This document shows, piece by piece, positions 25,949 through 34,541 of a stretch of DNA of 64,000 bases. Position 1 is the stretch's first letter, and every line of letters starts with the position of its first letter. The stretch spans positions 2,542,001 through 2,606,000 of the forward strand of contig NZ_CP048106.1 in assembly GCF_010092985.1 (NCBI RefSeq), in the 5' to 3' direction. This DNA comes from Pontibacter pudoricolor. Lineage in GTDB: Bacteria; Bacteroidota; Bacteroidia; Cytophagales; Hymenobacteraceae. A program made the translations under genes and the position numbers. The notes under the pieces were generated by a model that worked only from the letters and a program-made list of their open reading frames with translations, was not told the origin of the DNA and did not search any database.

Positions 25949-28822
25949 TTAGATCTCTGAAATACGCATTGCAGCCATCACTTTTTCAGCCTGTTTTTTT
26001 CTGCCTCGTTCTCTCAAAAGCTTTGCTAACAGTACGCGGGTCTCGAGCTGGTAAGGGTTTTCTGCCAATGCAGCTTTGTACGATTTCTCTGCTTTACGTG
26101 CTTTGTCTAACGATTCCCAGAGTACACCTACCGCTGTTAGACGTTCACCCATATCAGCCGGCGATTCAGGGCGTGGCTGCTGGCGCAGTAACATGGTTGC
26201 TTTTTCTACATCGCCAAGTTGTGCCATTAACGAAACCAGTTTATAGTTGTCGGACCGTAATTTAACCCTGCCAGAGAGCAATGGTTCTGCTGTAGCTGTA
26301 GCCGAATCGCTTAAGCCTAACATAAGTTGATATCCTGCCATGCGCACTGTGTATGCCGGACGGGGCGTGCTGCTTGCCGCCACTATACGCTGGACTTCTT
26401 CTAAAGTAGCGTACGCTTTTTTATAGTTCCCCTGAGCAGCAAGCACATCGGCATACTGTTGGCGAAGCTCATAGTTCTGAGGTTTTAACGATACGAGCCT
26501 TGCCAGTTCTGCTTCACTTTCGGGTGCCTTGTCGGTGGTGCCTTTCAGCCAGTGGGCGTAAGCAAGTGCTTCGTCGCGGCGGTCGCGCAGGTAAGTTGAT
26601 ACGGTCGGGGCTGTTTTCACATAACTTTCTGCCAAAATAATGGCTTCCGGAACCTGACCATAAGAGGCATATAGTTTGGCGAAAGCCAGTGTGTTGGCAG
26701 CGCTTGTCATCAGGTCATCTTCCAGTTCCAGTGCTTTGCGGTATAGTTCGGCCTGTTGTTTAAGCGCTTCAGTTGCTTCGAGCTTGTTGTTGCGGCGCAT
26801 GGCTTCCAGCAGTTCGGCACGAGCGACATACACAGGCGCATAGTTGGGGTTAATCTTTTCTGCTTCCGAAAGCCATTTTTCAGCTTCGTTAAACCTGTTC
26901 TGTTCCTTTTTTACGCGGGCATAGGCTAATAAGGCCGGTTGGTAATTTTCATCCCAGGTAAGGGCGGTATCTAACAAAGCCGTTGCCTGGTTATAGTTCT
27001 TGCCAGCCAAAGCCCGCTCCGATAAATTCAGGTATACTTCTGCCCAATTGCTCGCCATAGCCTGTTTGTCGCCTGACAGGTAAGCCTGCTGCCGTTTTAC
27101 CAGTTTATCCAGGAAACTATACAGTTCCGGGTCTTTGGCTTTCAGGTCGGCGGTGGTGTTGATGGATTTATGGTTGAGCGGATGCACTTTTACAGGCTCA
27201 AAGTAAGCCGGATATGTCTGCGCCAGGTACTCGTGCTCGTTGTTGGCAGAATAATAGTCAAGCGTGCGGTTTTCCTTCATGGCATTCTGGTACAGGCGGC
27301 GCACTTCGCGGTTTTCGGCATCGGTAAACACCCTGCCATGAAACTGGTGCACATACTCGTGCAGCACCACATTGCGCTCCAGGTACGAGCCACGCACCAC
27401 ATACTCAATGGCAGCAGCCCCGCTCCCTACCCCTCTTATATCCATCCACTGGCGGTTATCAAAGGTTGTAGCCTGCCTAAAGAATGGAGAGTTCATGGCA
27501 ATGGCCAGGTCGAGGTGCAGTGGCGGAATTACAAACTTTTCGTTTTGCCTGCTCAGGAACGGGAAATAAACAATACTCTCGTATAGTTGCGACCACACCA
27601 TCTTCTGCACTTCGTCGCCGGGGTAGTACGTCACATCCGGAAACACACGTGCAAAATTCACGGGGTCTTTTATAGTTGTCTGTTGAATAACCTGCCGCAG
27701 CGAGTCGTAATTGTGCAGGTAAGGCAGTTGTTTTTGCTTGATGACAGCAGCGAGGGCATTATGCGCCGGGCCGTAATGCTTTTTATGTTTTAAGATATCC
27801 TGAAAAATCGTTTGAGCAGAGTCTAGGCGTTGTGCCCGTTCCATATCGAAAGCCATGTAATACACAGAGCCGCGCAGCATGGCCGGCAACACCGATTGCG
27901 GGTAATCCTTCTGCACAGTAGCAGCATGCGCCAGCGCTTCCTGTAGTTTATTCTGTGCTATCAGTTTATCTGCCTGTTGTAAAGCCTGCCTTACTTTTTC
28001 GTCTTCGGGTTGGGCGTAATCGGCGTAGGTTAGGTTGGTGTGGCCGTTGCCCCAGTGCCAGTGTGTTACATAGTGCAGCGGGTTCAGCTCCAGTGCCAGT
28101 TCCCATTGTGCGGCCATGTCGTTAAGTTGGGTAGCATCTACGCGTCGCCAGATGGCATAGCCATAGTTGAAGCGGGCATCCGGGTTAAAGGGGTTTAGCG
28201 TCAGGCTGGTGATAAGCGGTTTTTCGGCCAGCTCCGGCTTCTGGTTCCAAAAATGCACATCCGACTCCAGCAAATAGGCATCGGCATTTTTCGGATTGAG
28301 CTGCTGCACCTGTTTCGCTTTTTCCAGTGCCTGGTCGTATTTTTTCTGCAGCATCAGAATGCGACCGATCTGTAAAGTTGCAGCTTCGTGGTTCGGAGTT
28401 TTGGCTAAGATCTGGTTAGCAGTGGCTTTTGCTTTTTCCAGTTCCCAGGCCTGCACCTGTAGTTTGCTTTTGATCAGCAGCGCTTCCGCAGATTCGGGTT
28501 GTAGTTTCAGGGCCTGCGTGATAAGCTTTCCGGCTTGCTCAAACTCGTTGTTAAGGATAGCCAGTTTTGCTTTGGTAACTATAGTTTCAGCAGATGGTCT
28601 TGCCTTGGCTATAGTTTGCTCCGCTTCCTGCCACAAGCCCAGTTCCAGTAACCTTTCCGCCCTCTCGGCTGGTGCTATAGTTGCCGCCTTTGCCTGTTCC
28701 CGTTCCTGCTGCAGTTTTTCCCTAATGGCCTTTATATCGTCGGGGCGCTGGGCCAAGGCTGGGAGCGAAAAGGAAATGATTGCAGTAAAAAGAAGTATAG
28801 ACTTGTAAAATAATTTCATCAT
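25949..28822 (-). CDS. Secreted TPR protein with gluzincin-like HExxH motif
   Basis: A 957-residue protein with a signal peptide ending ALAQRP. TPR helices occupy about residues 60-380 and 560-930. Between them is a domain with LHEYVHQFHG, an HExxH zinc motif (H488, E489, H492), followed 37 residues on by NNEHEYLAQTYP, whose E529 or E531 could be the third ligand. That arrangement fits a peptidase MA-like/gluzincin fold flanked by TPRs. A periplasmic metalloprotease acting inside a protein-binding scaffold is inferred. Its start overlaps the stop of the upstream gene by one base (TGATG), implying coupling. Confidence 0.85.
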   Translation of the reverse strand: MMKLFYKSILLFTAIISFSLPALAQRPDDIKAIREKLQQEREQAKAATIAPAERAERLLELGLWQEAEQTIAKARPSAETIVTKAKLAILNNEFEQAGKLITQALKLQPESAEALLIKSKLQVQAWELEKAKATANQILAKTPNHEAATLQIGRILMLQKKYDQALEKAKQVQQLNPKNADAYLLESDVHFWNQKPELAEKPLITSLTLNPFNPDARFNYGYAIWRRVDATQLNDMAAQWELALELNPLHYVTHWHWGNGHTNLTYADYAQPEDEKVRQALQQADKLIAQNKLQEALAHAATVQKDYPQSVLPAMLRGSVYYMAFDMERAQRLDSAQTIFQDILKHKKHYGPAHNALAAVIKQKQLPYLHNYDSLRQVIQQTTIKDPVNFARVFPDVTYYPGDEVQKMVWSQLYESIVYFPFLSRQNEKFVIPPLHLDLAIAMNSPFFRQATTFDNRQWMDIRGVGSGAAAIEYVVRGSYLERNVVLHEYVHQFHGRVFTDAENREVRRLYQNAMKENRTLDYYSANNEHEYLAQTYPAYFEPVKVHPLNHKSINTTADLKAKDPELYSFLDKLVKRQQAYLSGDKQAMASNWAEVYLNLSERALAGKNYNQATALLDTALTWDENYQPALLAYARVKKEQNRFNEAEKWLSEAEKINPNYAPVYVARAELLEAMRRNNKLEATEALKQQAELYRKALELEDDLMTSAANTLAFAKLYASYGQVPEAIILAESYVKTAPTVSTYLRDRRDEALAYAHWLKGTTDKAPESEAELARLVSLKPQNYELRQQYADVLAAQGNYKKAYATLEEVQRIVAASSTPRPAYTVRMAGYQLMLGLSDSATATAEPLLSGRVKLRSDNYKLVSLMAQLGDVEKATMLLRQQPRPESPADMGERLTAVGVLWESLDKARKAEKSYKAALAENPYQLETRVLLAKLLRERGRKKQAEKVMAAMRISEI

Positions 28823-29241
28823 CAGTTTTTCATAAATATTTCCATCATTCCATTTTTGGCCCTGTAGCCATAGAAATCCGGATTAGCATTTTGATAGAAA
28901 GCTATGTGAGCAATATTTCCAGCTTTTAAATTACTGACAAACAGAATGCTTTGCTGCTCATTTAAAGCTTTCCCATCCACTACAACAGCCATACAATCAC
29001 CGCACTTTCCATCTACTATAGTTATAGATTGAGAAGCAGTGGTTTTTATGCTTTCCTTTAGGTCATTAACAAAGTCTTTCTTCTCTTTCCTTTTCTGATT
29101 TAATCCAGAGCCAGTTATCAAAAGCCAGGCACACTTAGTATGGTGGAATACTGATGACATATCAGCAAACATAAATACGCTAAGTTTATCCTTTGCTATT
29201 GTCTCTTTGCCATTTTCAATGTCAGAGAGTGAGTATGGCAC
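28822..29241 (-). CDS. Unrecognised protein, N-terminus lost to a frameshift
   Basis: The visible frame starts at GTG 29241 (VPYSLSDIENGKETIAKDK) and ends in EIFMKN, its stop overlapping the next ATG. In the same frame the sequence continues upstream through VDPDTVGFCDFIVV and NAQGVSVQELKNIIV, so the real protein is about 50 residues longer and secreted (see 29242-29399). It contains GKCGDCMAVVVDGK and three other cysteines, which could form disulfides outside the cytoplasm. I recognise no family. Translational coupling with the TPR/HExxH gene suggests a shared task, perhaps as an accessory or inhibitor; that is speculation. Confidence 0.7.
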   Translation of the reverse strand: MPYSLSDIENGKETIAKDKLSVFMFADMSSVFHHTKCAWLLITGSGLNQKRKEKKDFVNDLKESIKTTASQSITIVDGKCGDCMAVVVDGKALNEQQSILFVSNLKAGNIAHIAFYQNANPDFYGYRAKNGMMEIFMKN

Positions 29242-29399
29242 ACCATCTACAACTATAAAATCGCAAAAGCCAACTGTATCAGGGTCTACACTATGCTTGG
29301 CAACTATAATATTCTTTAATTCCTGAACAGAAACACCTTGAGCATTACTGTTTGTAATACAAAAAGCGTGAGTATAGAAAAGACCAGGGTGATTTTCAT
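29242..29399 (-). pseudogene. Frameshifted signal peptide of the gene at 28822
   Basis: ATG at 29399 begins MKITLVFSILTLFVLQTV, a good signal peptide, but then shifts out of phase. Inserting one base near 29347-29350 would join LQTV to NAQGVSV, the downstream frame, giving a standard LQTVNAQ cleavage site. The neighbouring intact barrel at 22039 has the analogous LQTNAQ. This is the second broken signal peptide within 7 kb. Confidence 0.75.
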
Positions 29400-29477
29400 C
29401 AGGGGTTACTTCTTACTTTAAAAATACACACTTCTCCCGGCTAATAAAACTTTATATCTGATAAATAACATATACCC

Positions 29478-30173
29478 CTACACCTGCTTCTTCTCCACTT
29501 TCCGGAAGTAGATTATCTCGAGTTTTCGCATGAAGTAGATGGAAATGAGCAGCCAGAGAATGCCGGCGGAGAAGCCTGCCAGCACGTCGGTAGCATAATG
29601 TACATTCAGGTAGATACGGCTGTAGCCTATGAGCAAAAGCAGCAGGGTTAAAACGATAGTCAGCAGCCAGCGCCAGATGGGGTTTGGTACCGTTCGCCAT
29701 ACAATGTAGATCAGCAAACCATAAAACGAGCCGCCAATCATGGCATGACCGCTGGGAAAACTGAGCCCGGATTGCTCGAGCATCGCCGTTTCAGGGCGCG
29801 GACGCTCAAAAACACGCTTCAGCGCCTGGTTCATCATGGTACTGGTAAACGAGATAACCAGCACTTTAAGCGCAAACCACTGCAACTGCCGGAACCAGGC
29901 AAAAACTAAAACTATAAGCACCGGCACTACCATCAGATAATCAGCGGAAGCAAAAAAGGAAATAAAACGCATGATGCGCGTGGTTTCTGGGGAAGTATGG
30001 CTGGCGGCAAACCGGAACATGGCTTCGTCAAAAGCGGTGCTTTTATCTACAAATACCAGTTCCGCCATGTACACAAACAGCAGCACACACCCAAAGAAAG
30101 CCAGCCAGACCAACACCGCCTCTACCGAGAGCAATGCCAGCGCGCTTATAAACCGTTTTATCCGAGCTTTCAT
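29478..30173 (-). CDS. PAP2 family membrane phosphatase (first of two)
   Basis: A 231-residue protein with about six membrane segments and the three acid phosphatase motifs: K119 to P127 (KRVFERPRP), PSGH at 140-143, and SR at 185-186 with H192 and D196 (SRIYLNVHYATD). Such enzymes dephosphorylate lipid phosphates such as undecaprenyl pyrophosphate or phosphatidic acid at the membrane surface. It is clearly paralogous to the gene at 30791, with aligned motifs and a shared tail (ATDVLAGF...). The tRNA-Leu gene lies between the two. Confidence 0.93.
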   Translation of the reverse strand: MKARIKRFISALALLSVEAVLVWLAFFGCVLLFVYMAELVFVDKSTAFDEAMFRFAASHTSPETTRIMRFISFFASADYLMVVPVLIVLVFAWFRQLQWFALKVLVISFTSTMMNQALKRVFERPRPETAMLEQSGLSFPSGHAMIGGSFYGLLIYIVWRTVPNPIWRWLLTIVLTLLLLLIGYSRIYLNVHYATDVLAGFSAGILWLLISIYFMRKLEIIYFRKVEKKQV

Positions 30174-30540
30174 GCCTTATGCTTACGCAACTGCTATTAT
30201 AGTCGGTATAACTATAGTTGTCAGCGCATCCGAAATGCAATTTTCAGCAAGCGTAGTGCACCTGGTTGCATTAAAGTATCACAACTACTGTCGTTCTGTT
30301 AAGAAACTTGGTGGAAAAGAGGGCCCCTACCCCCGGAGGTTAAGTCTATGCTATTTGCCACCAAGATCCTTACAGGATGACAATAAAGGAGAATGAGCCA
30401 GCCCCTACCCTGGGGTTAAGCCTTTACTACTAGCCCACAAGATCCCCCGAAACAAGTTCGGGATACACCACTTAAGGATGACAAAATAGTTTAAACAATA
30501 CCTGTTACTACACCTATAGTTGGCAGCAGAAACTATAAAC
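30174..30540. other. Spacer with fragments of island modules
   Basis: No gene is seen. The stretch contains AGGGCCCCTACCCCC, seen also at 7108 and 33398, and a CAAGATCCTTACAGGATGACA module related to one near 53281. A GATCCCCCGAAAC...GTTCGGGAT hairpin and several TATAGTT motifs complete it. It looks like a small, eroded repeat island. Confidence 0.55.
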
Positions 30541-30544
30541 TATA

Positions 30545-30590
30545 AAAAAAGCGAAAGCCGATTCTTTAGAAGAACCGGCTTTCGCTCTGA
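30545..30590 (-). terminator. Terminator downstream of tRNA-Leu
   Basis: AGCGAAAGCCG pairs with CGGCTTTCGCT around an AT loop. On the minus strand the stem is followed by TTTTTTT, directly after the tRNA. Confidence 0.88.
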
Positions 30591-30601
30591 TAGAGATAAT
30601 G

Positions 30602-30683
30602 TGCGCACGGGGAGACTCGAACTCCCACACCCGAAGGCACAGGCTTCTGAGACCTGCACGTCTACCAATTTCGCCACGTGCGC
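30602..30683 (-). tRNA. tRNA-Leu (anticodon CAG)
   Basis: On the minus strand GCGCACG pairs with CGTGCGC as acceptor stem, with discriminator A and no encoded CCA. The D-arm is GGCGAAATTGGTAGAC. The anticodon loop CTCAGAA sits in a CAGGT/GCCTG stem, giving CAG, which reads CUG. A long variable arm (class II, TGTGCCTTCGGGTGT) and a GTTCGAGTC T-loop confirm leucine. Length 82. Confidence 0.96.
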
Positions 30684-30741
30684 ATTGGTCACTATCAAAT
30701 AAACATCCCCAAAACCCTTTAACCCTCGTTCATTGGGATTG

Positions 30742-30771
30742 CAAAGGTACGACAGAATTTATTTAATGCAA
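30742..30771 (-). promoter_or_regulatory. Bacteroidota-type promoter of tRNA-Leu
   Basis: On the minus strand TTG is followed after exactly 19 bases by TACCTTTG, a full match to TTG-N19-TAnnTTTG. The -7 box ends about 58 bases before the mature tRNA 5' end. Confidence 0.75.
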
Positions 30772-30790
30772 TATGTCAATAAAAAAATAT

Positions 30791-31510
30791 TTATTCTTTT
30801 GTCACGGGCTCGTCTATTAAAACCGGCGTTATCTCTTTACGTGAATAGCGCTCCAATCGTCTAAGAATATAAATGCCAATAAAAACCCACATAAATCCGG
30901 CCGCAAAACCGGCCAGCACGTCGGTAGCGTAATGCACCCGCAGGTAAATGCGGCTAAACCCGATCAGGATAACAAAAACAGATAGCAATGCAACAAGGGT
31001 ATATTTTAAGGCTGGCTGCTTTACATTTTGCCACACCAGGTATATCAGCAGCCCGTAAAACGATGCCGCTACCATGGTATGCCCGCTCGGGAAACTAAGC
31101 CCATGCGCTTCAACCATCGGTACAATGGGCCGTGGCCTGTCGAAAAAGTATTTCAGCACCACATTAAGCGTAATACTGCCCAGTGCCACTACCGGCACTT
31201 TCAGCGAATACCATCTGTGCCGTTTTATAAACACAAAGTACGCAACCAGCAACAGCGCTGCCGGGGTTAAAAACTGCCTCGATGCAAAAAAGGTAATTAC
31301 TTTTATAAAATTATCGAGGCCTGGCGAAGCTATAGTTGCGGCAAAGTCGAAAGCGGCACTGTCCACACCCAACTCATCGCCCTGCACTATCTGGCTGCTT
31401 ATGTAAAAGAAAACCACCACGCATGCAATAAACAGGAGCCAGACAAAGATCAGCTCTACTGTAAACAACGCTATGCCTGCGGCAACTTTTTTATAAAAAC
31501 TTTTTATCAT
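30791..31510 (-). CDS. PAP2 family membrane phosphatase (second of two)
   Basis: A 239-residue paralogue of the 29478 gene, with the same membrane topology and motifs: K120 to P128 (KYFFDRPRP), PSGH at 141-144, and SRIYLRVHYATD with H193 and D197. Shared segments such as SFYGLLIYLVW and ATDVLAGF show a tandem duplication that has since diverged. The C-terminus differs (KEITPVLIDEPVTKE). It probably acts on a different or overlapping lipid phosphate pool at the cell membrane. Confidence 0.93.
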   Translation of the reverse strand: MIKSFYKKVAAGIALFTVELIFVWLLFIACVVVFFYISSQIVQGDELGVDSAAFDFAATIASPGLDNFIKVITFFASRQFLTPAALLLVAYFVFIKRHRWYSLKVPVVALGSITLNVVLKYFFDRPRPIVPMVEAHGLSFPSGHTMVAASFYGLLIYLVWQNVKQPALKYTLVALLSVFVILIGFSRIYLRVHYATDVLAGFAAGFMWVFIGIYILRRLERYSRKEITPVLIDEPVTKE

Positions 31511-31601
31511 GCGTTATACATTCGTTTTTCGGGATGCTATGGTTGCGTAGCATGCGTATACGTTTAACGTAAGATTACGAACCAACTCTACTGTTATACT
31601 T

Positions 31602-32165
31602 ATGGATGCTACAATCAGGTTATTTATTGCGGCTTCGCTGACCGATGAATTAGGGCCCTACCTGAAAGAAGCACTCAGGCCATTACTGGATGATACCCTA
31701 CGGCCAATACCCCTGCAAAACATGCACCTGACTTTGTTTTTTATAGGCAATGTACCTGACACAGAACTTAATACGATCAGGCATAAAGTAAAAGAGATAG
31801 CGCACCAGTTCGAACCTTTTACCTTGCAGCTGGCAGCAGTAGAGCAGGGCCCGAAACCAACTTCGCCGCGCCTGATCTGGGCACGGTTTAACGAACACCC
31901 GGAGTTTGCAAAACTAAGTAAAAAGCTTTCCGCAACGCTGGCACTGGCAGAGCCAAACAAACTAAAACATACTCCGCATATTACGCTTGCCCGCTACCGT
32001 AAAAACATTGCCCGCCCCGAAGTAAAGCCCGCCATCTACCCGGAAAAAGAAATAACCCTGCCTGTAAATGCGATCGGTGTCTGGAAATCTGAACTGGCAT
32101 CGCCACACCCGATCTACAGCATATTGGAGAGTTATCTGCTGGGCCAAAACCAAACCAAGCCCTGA
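31602..32165 (+). CDS. thpR: RNA 2',3'-cyclic phosphodiesterase
   Basis: A 187-residue 2H phosphoesterase with its two HxT motifs, HLT at residues 42-44 (MHLTLFFIGN) and HIT at 126-128 (TPHITLARY), and the SPRLIWARF strand between them. ThpR/LigT enzymes open RNA 2',3'-cyclic phosphates and can join tRNA halves in vitro; the physiological role is unsettled. pncC follows after 33 bases and a methyltransferase gene after that, on the same strand with tight spacing, so the three may be one transcript. Confidence 0.94.
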   Translation: MDATIRLFIAASLTDELGPYLKEALRPLLDDTLRPIPLQNMHLTLFFIGNVPDTELNTIRHKVKEIAHQFEPFTLQLAAVEQGPKPTSPRLIWARFNEHPEFAKLSKKLSATLALAEPNKLKHTPHITLARYRKNIARPEVKPAIYPEKEITLPVNAIGVWKSELASPHPIYSILESYLLGQNQTKP

Positions 32166-32198
32166 TAAGTAAGTATAGCACTGGAAAAACATAAAGCT

Positions 32199-32690
32199 AT
32201 GACCCAAAACGACCTTACTGAACTGGTAACTTACCTTAAAGATAAAAACCTGACTATTGCTTTTGCCGAAAGCTGTACCGCCGGACTACTGGCATCTGAA
32301 TTTGTAAAGGCCAAAGGAAGCAGTGATGTGCTTAGAGGCAGCCTGGTAGTGTATCAGCCGGAAGTTAAAATAAAGCTGCTGGATGTTCGGAAAGAGACCC
32401 TGGAGATGTACACAGCCGAGAGCCAGCAGGTAACCAATGAAATGGTGATGGGGCTGAAGAAATTGCTGGATGCTGAAATTAACATAGCTGTTACCGGACT
32501 GGCTGGCGGCGGCGGCTCCGAAACCGATGAGAAGCCTGTAGGTACCGTGTTTGTTTCGTTTTTATATGATGGTAAAGCCGAAGAGTTTCGGGAAGTGTTT
32601 GACGGCAATACGCAGGCAATCCGCAAAAAAACTGTAGATTACATTTTCGAAAAGCTGAAAGGTGTGCTGGAACAGCATTACGATCGCTAA
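32199..32690 (+). CDS. pncC: Nicotinamide-nucleotide amidohydrolase (CinA C-terminal family)
   Basis: A 163-residue stand-alone CinA C-terminal domain, with TIAFAESCTAGLLASEFVK, SDVLRGSLVVYQPEVKIKLL and IAVTGLAGGGGSETDEKPVG. PncC deamidates NMN to nicotinate mononucleotide in NAD recycling. It lacks the N-terminal ADP-ribose pyrophosphatase/COG1058 domain found in full CinA. It sits between thpR and a methyltransferase gene in a likely operon. Confidence 0.94.
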   Translation: MTQNDLTELVTYLKDKNLTIAFAESCTAGLLASEFVKAKGSSDVLRGSLVVYQPEVKIKLLDVRKETLEMYTAESQQVTNEMVMGLKKLLDAEINIAVTGLAGGGGSETDEKPVGTVFVSFLYDGKAEEFREVFDGNTQAIRKKTVDYIFEKLKGVLEQHYDR

Positions 32691-32711
32691 CCTATAGTTA
32701 TATCTATTCAT

Positions 32712-33350
32712 TTGTCTCTGAACCCGGATAGCGGCTTCGACCGTGTAGCATCTTTTTACGACTTGCTGGCCCGGCTGGTGTTTGGCTCTTCGCTGCAGGA
32801 CGCGCAACGCTGGCTACTGCCCTTTATTCCGAGCGGCTCAACTATACTTATTATTGGGGGTGGCAGCGGCTGGCTTTTGCAACAGGTTTTATTTCACACC
32901 TCCCCGAAGCATGTAGTTTACCTGGAAGCATCCGAAAAAATGCTGCAACTGGCGCAGCAACAAAATTCCTTTCCAGCTATAGTTGAGTTTCGCCATGGCA
33001 CTGATGGAAATCTACAACCACACGAGCGGTTCGATATTATCATTACGCCTTTTTTGCTGGATCTTTTTCAGGAACAGCGGCTCTCCCAGTTGATGCAAAG
33101 GCTTTATGCTGTTTTAGATCCGGGTGGTTTATGGTTGTTCACTGATTTCTGGCCGGTGAAGCAGAAACCACCTTTCTGGCAGAAGCTACTGGCAAAAAGT
33201 ATGTACCTTTTCTTTGGTTTGCTAAGCGATGTGCAGGGCAGAGAGCTCCCCCATTACGGCAGGCATTTCGAAGGTTTGGGATTGAAGGAACAGCAAAGCG
33301 CAGACTTCTATAATGGGTTTGTGCAGAGTAAGGTTTATAGGAAGATATAA
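32712..33350 (+). CDS. Class I SAM-dependent methyltransferase
   Basis: A 212-residue protein starting at TTG (SLNPDSGFDRVASFYDLL). Motif I is ILIIGGGSGWLLQQV (about residues 45-60), the acidic post-I end is VVYLEASEKMLQLA, and motif IV is FDIIITPFLLDLF. The fold binds S-adenosylmethionine; the substrate is not evident, although DRVASFYDxLAR at the start recalls UbiE-like small-molecule methyltransferases. No ATG lies near, so the TTG start is accepted. Repeat island 2 follows with no obvious terminator in between. Confidence 0.85.
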   Translation: MSLNPDSGFDRVASFYDLLARLVFGSSLQDAQRWLLPFIPSGSTILIIGGGSGWLLQQVLFHTSPKHVVYLEASEKMLQLAQQQNSFPAIVEFRHGTDGNLQPHERFDIIITPFLLDLFQEQRLSQLMQRLYAVLDPGGLWLFTDFWPVKQKPPFWQKLLAKSMYLFFGLLSDVQGRELPHYGRHFEGLGLKEQQSADFYNGFVQSKVYRKI

Positions 33351-33359
33351 GTGACCTGC

Positions 33360-34480
33360 CCCTCAATTACGTCACCTCGATCCTGACCTTTTGAAGAGGG
33401 CCCCTACCCCTAAAGCCGGAGAAGGCAACTTGTTTATGCCATAGTTTAGGTTATAGTACTATAGTTCGTACTGCTGGCGAGCGTCTTCGCTCGAGACTTA
33501 CGATGAAGTGGGCCCTCTGACTCAGCTGGCCCGCTAGGGACAGGCATTGTCTGAACCGGGATTAATGGAGATTTAAGTGATTTCTGGGATAAAGGGAATT
33601 GCTATAGTTGCTTTGGCTATAGTTTCATAGTTACTGTTGGTCCAACCACCTCTGCCCTCAGAGCTCCGCACGCAACCTTCGAAATCGCTTCCCGGTAGTC
33701 TGAGGTGGAGTTTTATGGCATTGCTATAGTTTCGGTTTTACCCCTTCCCAGCCTTCCCCTAAGAACAGGGGAAGGAGCTTTTGGCCTTTGCTATAGTTCA
33801 GGCTATCATTTTATAGTTGCTGTTTTAACCCACCCCTACCCCTCCCAAGAGGGGAATTCCGGTTGTTGCTATAGTCTAGCTATAGTTCTATAGTTTCCGT
33901 TAGTCATCCCCCTCGCCCCCTTCAAAGGGGGACCTTTCTGGCTTTGCTATAGTTAGCGGCTATAGTTCTATAGTTACAGACCAGGATCGGACAGGTCGCG
34001 ACCTGTCCCTACGGAATTATCACCACGTTAAAGCTAAGTGCAATAGAGCTTCACTCAACTATAGTTTACCTATCGAACTGATCACAGTCTTTGGGTTGAG
34101 CGCCTTTGCTTTGTTGTGGTGCCGTCAGGCAACCCGAGCAGAGCGAGGGTAGCAAGAAAGCAGCAGCGCGATGCCCGAAGACGGGGCCTCCCGGCCGTGA
34201 GGGCACCAAGGCTAGATTGAAACAATAGGTAAGTAGAGCTCCCAGGGTTTAAGAATATTTGAAAGAAAGGCTTGGTTCCAGCTGCAACTATAACTAACTA
34301 TAGAACCCAGATTTCTCACTTTGTTCGAAATGACAAAATAAGAATTATAAGGCACATAAGATGTCTCACAGCTACGCTGGTTCGCTCCGACTCGCGTCTC
34401 AAAAAATGCTCGAGATGACAAACCAGAAACTATATCAGTACTACTTATAACAGCTTGTAAGCAATGCAGCTATGTAAAAA
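33360..34480. repeat. Repeat island 2: composite mosaic, inverted twin of island 4
   Basis: No gene is seen. From 33549 the module order is: terminus GTCTGAACCGGGATTAATGG, AGATTTAAGTGATTTCTGGG, TTGGTCCAACCACC (33639), a TTCCCCTAAGAACAGGGGAA palindrome (33758), CCCCTCCCAAGAGGGG (33840), CCCCCTTCAAAGGGGG (33916), GGACAGGTCGCGACCTGTCC (33989), the structured core (34071-34210), GAGCTCCCAGGG (34235), and ATTTCTCAC..TTCGAAATGACA (34311). Island 4 shows the same order on the other strand. Between 33421 and 34080 I count 12 TATAGTT/AACTATA heptamers. Confidence 0.85.
34071..34210 (-). repeat. Dispersed structured core, copy B
   Basis: Same blocks as copies A, C and D. End stem GGTGCC/GGCACC intact. 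A two-base difference (CGCTCTGCTCGG against CGTACCTCGG) breaks the short reading frame that copies A, C and D share, so the frame is probably not coding. Confidence 0.85.
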
Positions 34481-34489
34481 AACAGACAA

Positions 34490-34522
34490 TAAAAAAGGCT
34501 GCCCTTTTCAGAGCAGCCTTCT
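34490..34522 (-). terminator. Terminator of the nuoKLMN transcript
   Basis: AAGGCTGC pairs with GCAGCCTT. On the minus strand the stem is followed by TTTTTTATT, 20 bases after the nuoN stop. Confidence 0.88.
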
Positions 34523-34541
34523 TATAGTTTATAGTTTCCTG

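Noticed and set aside
30602..30683. tRNA-Leu as an integration site of a genomic island
   Set aside because: No integrase gene and no second copy of the tRNA 3' end were found nearby.
33421..34080. TATAGTTTG as the Bacteroidota -7 box
   Set aside because: The spacing is wrong by one base for TAnnTTTG, and the motif occurs inside genes on both strands, so it cannot mainly mark promoters.
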